The notes under the pieces are model-generated. The model was not told where the DNA came from, searched no databases, and saw nothing but the letters and a program-made list of their open reading frames with translations. DNA of 64,000 nucleotides from a virus: positions 19,142 through 83,141 of IMG/VR virus record IMGVR_UViG_3300048066_000291, one strand, 5' to 3'. Positions 60,173 through 64,000 of the stretch are shown piece after piece. The position numbers were made by a program, and so were the translations under genes. Every line of letters begins with the position of its first letter. Positions within the stretch are counted from its first letter, which is position 1.

Positions 60173-61699
60173 TTAAAATTTGTTGATTTTTTTATCAATA
60201 TATTCATGAAGGAATGGGCCTGCAACTAGATTAACTTTGCCTCCCGACTGTGCTTTTGACTGCATCTTTTGTTCTTCTAGCTCTTGATTAGAAAGTTTTG
60301 AATGTGCTATCATTTCTGCATTTCCCATCTGCCAGTTGTCTAGTGCTGTTTTGTGATATAATTCTGCAATAATTTTATCAGATATCTTTTGTGCTTCAAA
60401 CCAGTTCATCGAATCGTGTTCCCAAATAAACTGCTTTTTACTATAGTTGCCTGCTGAAAATGACATCTCGTGATTTATCATTCCATCTACCCAATATGGT
60501 CTTTTTTCTTCAGGCATTTCTCTAAGTCCGTACTTAGTTAAATTTTTACTAAATGCACTTACGTTTGTATATTCTTCTTCGCCGTTACTTAGGTCTTGTA
60601 CATCTAACGGAAACACAACCAAGCCTTCTTCATTCCAATTCTCTAATAACCAATTTCTAGTTCGCTTCCAATTCTTTTTGTTATCATGCGGAAGACCTAC
60701 AATTAAACTTATTGTACCTCTATATAGTCCAGATTGGCTTGTAATACGTTTAGCATCTAATATTGTTTGTTGTACCCTAGCAGGATCCATACCTTTGCCG
60801 ATTGTTCTACCACTGGCTTGATTAAATGTTTCAATGCCGTAATACTGACCACCAAACTTCATACGTGCAAGCTCAGTTATCATTTCTGGTTTTGTTGCCA
60901 TTAGATCAGCTCTAATAAATCCACTGTAAAATGTTTCAAAAGGAAGTTTTTCAACTACGTCTGCAAATTTTGATATTTTACCTAATCGGTCATTGAATGT
61001 TTCATCTGCAACATAGTATCTAGTAACTCCGAACTTGTCAAAGTTATGTTTCATTTCATTATCAAAACTTTCAGCAGTTCTTGATGTATCCTCTTTAACT
61101 CCAAGTATAGGAAAATTACAAAAGTCACATTTAAATTTACAACCTCTAGAGAATTCAATAGTTAACCATTCGTAGTCTTTTACATAATCTCTATCTTCCA
61201 TTATAATACTATAATCTTTGAGATTGTATGCAGGGTATCTATTAAGTGCTTTAATTACTTGCTTCTTGCCAAAGTGTGCTACGTCATATCCAATAGGAGA
61301 ACTAGAAAATCCAGCAAGATTTCTAACTACGTCTAGCATTGCTACTTCGCCATAACTGTCTACAAATATATCAATATTTGGATCATCAATGTGTACACTA
61401 TTCTGTCCACCTAGCACTGTTGTAATATGAGGCCAACGTTTCTTTAACCAAGCAGTTAGGCGTTTCATCTCTTCTGGCCAATAACTAAAGAAAGGACTAA
61501 ACCCAAAAAATAATGTGTCCTTGGTTATACTTTGTCTTATAAATTGATGTAGTTTATCTAAGGGCAAGTGTGGTGTAAAATCTACAACCTCAATATCACA
61601 ATCGTGTTGTCTAAGATAAGTTGCAATACGATGGGCGCCACTACTACGTTGAATAGGGTTTACCCTAGATGAAAAAATTAAACCATGTGTTTTAGACAT
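60173..61699 (-). CDS. Radical SAM protein with B12-binding-like N-terminal domain
   Basis: 508 aa from ATG 61699 (MSKTHGLIFSSRVNP). Residues ~1-160 resemble a cobalamin-binding Rossmann domain (IEVVDFTPHLP, ITTVLGGQNS, GEVAMLDVVRNL) but no DxHxxG motif is visible, so cobalamin may be base-off or absent. CKFKCDFC (~200) is the CxxxCxxC cluster site; GGQYYGIETFN and ISLIVGLPHD are SAM-binding beta strands. Methylases and oxidoreductases of this class act on sugars, lipids or peptides. Stop lies ~2 bases from the next gene. Confidence 0.88.
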   Translation of the reverse strand: MSKTHGLIFSSRVNPIQRSSGAHRIATYLRQHDCDIEVVDFTPHLPLDKLHQFIRQSITKDTLFFGFSPFFSYWPEEMKRLTAWLKKRWPHITTVLGGQNSVHIDDPNIDIFVDSYGEVAMLDVVRNLAGFSSSPIGYDVAHFGKKQVIKALNRYPAYNLKDYSIIMEDRDYVKDYEWLTIEFSRGCKFKCDFCNFPILGVKEDTSRTAESFDNEMKHNFDKFGVTRYYVADETFNDRLGKISKFADVVEKLPFETFYSGFIRADLMATKPEMITELARMKFGGQYYGIETFNQASGRTIGKGMDPARVQQTILDAKRITSQSGLYRGTISLIVGLPHDNKKNWKRTRNWLLENWNEEGLVVFPLDVQDLSNGEEEYTNVSAFSKNLTKYGLREMPEEKRPYWVDGMINHEMSFSAGNYSKKQFIWEHDSMNWFEAQKISDKIIAELYHKTALDNWQMGNAEMIAHSKLSNQELEEQKMQSKAQSGGKVNLVAGPFLHEYIDKKINKF

Positions 61700-61700
61700 A

Positions 61701-62291
61701 CTAATAAGCCCAAAGAGCAAACCTAACATCAGGCTGATTTGTTACCCCATGTATTTCACTAAAATTAAAATAATGCCAGCAGTCTTCTTCTAATATATGA
61801 GACTCTGCTTCTTCAATCATTTGCATTGGGATACCTACACTATCGTTTACACCTATTTCTTGGTGTTGTTCTTTAAGTTTATACCATGTTGTTTTTACAG
61901 CTGGACCGCCAGTTTTTAGTATGTATAATAATCCTTCTTTACGGAACGCTGGTGGATCAATATGAGGAGCGGTATGTTTCCCACCTGATACTACCTGCAT
62001 TGCAAACTGTCGGTGAGAAAGAGTTGGAACTGACTTATAGTATTCTTTTAACTTGTCTTCGTATCTTTTAGACATTTCATAAAATCCAACGCTGCCAGTT
62101 GTATCATGATATGCCTTTTCATCCGGTTTTAGTGTTACACCGTATTTTTCAAGTTTATCTTGTATTTGTCCGTAATCGCCGAACTGGTGGGTCATGCTTT
62201 CTTTGTTAAACTTTTTAACAGCATGTTTAACAATTTTAAATTTTAAAGCTAATGGGATTCTAGGGAGTTCGCCTAGTTTTTGATAGTACAT
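61701..62291 (-). CDS. Possible Fe(II)/2OG-type oxygenase
   Basis: 196 aa. GKHTAPHIDPPAFRKEGLLY offers an HxD iron motif and EIHGVTNQPDVRFAL the distal His and Arg, the order of a 2OG-Fe(II) dioxygenase. N-terminal half is helical. Weaker match than the other oxygenases here. One base from the radical SAM gene. Confidence 0.55.
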   Translation of the reverse strand: MYYQKLGELPRIPLALKFKIVKHAVKKFNKESMTHQFGDYGQIQDKLEKYGVTLKPDEKAYHDTTGSVGFYEMSKRYEDKLKEYYKSVPTLSHRQFAMQVVSGGKHTAPHIDPPAFRKEGLLYILKTGGPAVKTTWYKLKEQHQEIGVNDSVGIPMQMIEEAESHILEEDCWHYFNFSEIHGVTNQPDVRFALWAY

Positions 62292-62294
62292 ATG

Positions 62295-62972
62295 TTACCA
62301 CCCTTCAAATGATATTCTTTTCCAAATTTTATCTTCACCGTTATAGTTAGCAACGCAATGATAAAAGTAGTTGTCGTCTATACAGACATCTCCTTTTAAA
62401 TCTTGTTTGTAACCAATTGGATCGTTTATCGTCCTGTGTTCTATATTTAGCGTAGTTGGAAGATAGGTCTTTTTACTATCGAAGCCTAACATCATTTCAT
62501 TGTTGGCAGTAAAGCACAATACTTCTTCAGGAAAATCTTCGTTAGTGCCTACATGAATATTAAAACGATAATCATCATTACTGTCTGTAAATGACAACCA
62601 TTTGTTTACTGCCACTTTGTTGCTGCTTAAATAATCACTATTTTTTAGTATGTCTGATTCAATAATTGATGTAGTTATCATTTCTTCAACATGCAGATGT
62701 AGCGATTCAACATTGCCTGTTGTTACACTGCCTGAAAACAACCCGTCTATTGCTTCTATTTTATTATTAACTTTTATATTTTCTGTTGTTAATTTTAAGG
62801 CTGCTTCGTCCCATGTAAGTTCTACACCAGTATGTGTAATTGCTTGACTGTCATCTTTATAAACTGCAAGAGATCCTTTGACTCCTTGATCAATTTGGTT
62901 AGTGCAATTAATATAAGTGTCGCCTTCTAACCGTGTTATTGTTATTGGAGGTACTCCAATCAGCTTATCCAT
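62295..62972 (-). CDS. Short tail-fibre-type protein
   Basis: 225 aa. Beta-rich; C-terminal DLKGDVCIDDNYFYHCVANY plus KIWKRISFEGW is the classical GD-x-yvd-yly-C-ana--WkRi tip of phage fibres. Overlaps the upstream oxygenase by 8 bases, so it is expressed together with it; the oxygenase could modify it. Confidence 0.75.
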   Translation of the reverse strand: MDKLIGVPPITITRLEGDTYINCTNQIDQGVKGSLAVYKDDSQAITHTGVELTWDEAALKLTTENIKVNNKIEAIDGLFSGSVTTGNVESLHLHVEEMITTSIIESDILKNSDYLSSNKVAVNKWLSFTDSNDDYRFNIHVGTNEDFPEEVLCFTANNEMMLGFDSKKTYLPTTLNIEHRTINDPIGYKQDLKGDVCIDDNYFYHCVANYNGEDKIWKRISFEGW

Positions 62973-63588
62973 AGTTTACATCCAAATTGTATACGTTACC
63001 TGCTACTGATATTCTACAACCATCTTCAGTAAAAGGATACACTGTATGAAATACATCAGAAGGAAAAATAAACATATCGCCTGTTTTAGGAACCATTTTA
63101 ATTTGTGAGTTATTATTCATAAACTCAATTACGCCACGTACTTGACTATGTTCTGTTTCATACTCGTTTCTAATATTGTCTGGAATATCTACATAAATTA
63201 TATAACTTAATTCAGCAGTGTGTATGTGCATAGGATTAAAATCGTTTGCATACGTGTAGTTTACCCACAGCGGACCTAGCTGTGCTGAAAGTAGTTTTGC
63301 AGATTCATTAATTGAAGTTTTTCTATAATACTCTTTCATTTTACTTACAAGATAGTCCATTATATATTGACCATCCCACTCATCAAAACTTAATTCGTAT
63401 TCATGCTCCATTGTTGCTACTAGTCTTTTGTGTACATTCTTTTCTTCGCCTAGCAACCTAGATGCCTCTGCTGATTGCTTTAACAATTTTAAAACTTTGT
63501 CGTTAACTGACGTTACTAGTATGCTTGGACCAAATGGATGTATAACTTGATCTTGTACTTGTTCTGTTTTAAGAGGACGCTTCTGCAA
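62965..63588 (-). CDS. 2OG-Fe(II) oxygenase-like protein
   Basis: 207 aa. FNPMHIHTAELSYIIYVDI (iron His pair), PKTGDMFIFPSDVFHTVYPF (distal His) and CRISVAGNV (2OG Arg). Same broad fold as the 19849 and 53933 proteins but distinct in sequence. Overlaps neighbours on both sides. Confidence 0.82.
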   Translation of the reverse strand: MQKRPLKTEQVQDQVIHPFGPSILVTSVNDKVLKLLKQSAEASRLLGEEKNVHKRLVATMEHEYELSFDEWDGQYIMDYLVSKMKEYYRKTSINESAKLLSAQLGPLWVNYTYANDFNPMHIHTAELSYIIYVDIPDNIRNEYETEHSQVRGVIEFMNNNSQIKMVPKTGDMFIFPSDVFHTVYPFTEDGCRISVAGNVYNLDVNYG

Positions 63589-64000
63589 TTACTTGCTCCT
63601 TTTTTCTTGCCATTATAATTTCATGTATCTTTCTTGCAATCTTTCCTCTTGAAAATGCATCAATATGGAATTGGCTTAGTCCCCACTTATGACTAGCATC
63701 AAGAAAAACTCTATCATTTAATTCTACAATTGGCACTGGTGCTTTATAATGATGTCTAAACTTATTCATAATAATTTTGCACAGTCTTGAGGCATAATTA
63801 TGATCTGTAGGATCATGTGCTATTTTAGTTTGTTTGTAAAATAACAAGTCATCAGGTCCTACATTCATCTTTACTACCCTACAACCATCTGATATTGCAA
63901 GGTCACTAAAATGTGTTTTAACCATAATAACTCTGTCGCCAAATATTTCATAAATGTCTCTTGTAAAATCTTCCATAATATCAAATGAAAGTTCTAAAGA
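63569..64000 (-). CDS. Hypothetical protein, 5' end beyond window
   Basis: The frame is open from 64000 to a stop at 63569 (144 codons). The internal ATG at 63976 has no ribosome site, so the gene probably starts outside the window. VIMVKTHFSDLAISDGCRVV and a C-terminal Lys-rich helix are visible; the KTH segment recalls sulfotransferases, but this is weak. Confidence 0.55.
   Translation of the reverse strand, partial: SLELSFDIMEDFTRDIYEIFGDRVIMVKTHFSDLAISDGCRVVKMNVGPDDLLFYKQTKIAHDPTDHNYASRLCKIIMNKFRHHYKAPVPIVELNDRVFLDASHKWGLSQFHIDAFSRGKIARKIHEIIMARKKEQVIAEASS

Noticed and set aside
1-64000. tRNA genes, CRISPR arrays, insertion sequences, integrase or attachment sites
   Set aside because: Intergenic gaps are nearly all under 120 bases; I saw no tRNA-like cloverleaf, spaced repeats, transposase or integrase motif.

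Overview
This window is a 64-kb piece of a large, AT-rich, lytic T4-like (Straboviridae/Kyanoviridae-type) contractile-tail phage, most like the marine T4-like phages of cyanobacteria and SAR11-type alphaproteobacteria. The evidence is a family B DNA polymerase (gp43 type), clamp-loader gp44, a DsbA-like late-transcription helper, a GroES-type (gp31-like) co-chaperonin, phoH, thyA/DHFR/dCMP deaminase, UvsE, a MazG-like pyrophosphatase and a ~21-kb array of giant tail-fibre genes. There are no photosynthesis genes, so a non-cyanobacterial marine host is plausible, but the host cannot be named from sequence. Family assignments come from motif reading and memory; no database was searched.

Layout. 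Nearly everything is on the minus strand; only phoH (16795-17517), a zinc-ribbon gene (48026-48313) and a HeH-type gene (51125-51421) are on plus. Positions 1-3.1 kb hold DNA polymerase (running off the left edge) and DsbA-like protein. 3.1-9.2 kb is a tightly overlapping block of small Lys-rich proteins, several with N-termini that read as T4-type capsid-targeting/prohead-protease sites and with shared basic C-terminal tags; two carry enzyme domains (pterin dehydratase-like, nucleotidyltransferase). 9.2-13 kb: ClpA-like unfoldase and DnaJ. 13-15.4 kb: lysis cassette (GH19 endolysin, nested spanins, two small membrane proteins). 16.8-26 kb: nucleotide metabolism, FdxA-type ferredoxin, clamp loader, exonuclease, MazG, GroES and many small conserved genes. 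26-47.6 kb: tail-fibre/adhesin locus including a subtilisin with five Calx-beta repeats and a cupredoxin-like C-terminus, and a 2926-aa protein, headed by an IscA-type Fe-S carrier. 48.3-50.8 kb: two tandem exported proteins, each a c-type cytochrome fused to a complete copper type II monooxygenase. 51.4-64 kb: UvsE, QueD-like, glycosyltransferase, DNA ligase, phosphoesterase, radical SAM protein, three further 2OG-Fe(II) oxygenase-like proteins and short fibre-like proteins.

Regulation. Two promoter classes are readable. Late promoters have the form CGATAAATA (T4 TATAAATA-like) in front of virion genes; host sigma70-type promoters (TTGACA-N16/17-TATAAT) precede early-type genes. Two genes (dnaJ and a 53-aa membrane protein) have a promoter sitting in the loop of a perfect 10-11 bp inverted repeat whose 3' arm contains the start codon or Shine-Dalgarno, so read-through RNA should be silent and locally initiated RNA translatable. 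Several promoters lie exactly 5-6 nt before an ATG with no Shine-Dalgarno, suggesting leaderless mRNAs.

The strongest candidates for something undescribed are the tandem cytochrome c-copper monooxygenases, the subtilisin-Calx-beta-cupredoxin virion-type protein and the promoter-in-loop switches.
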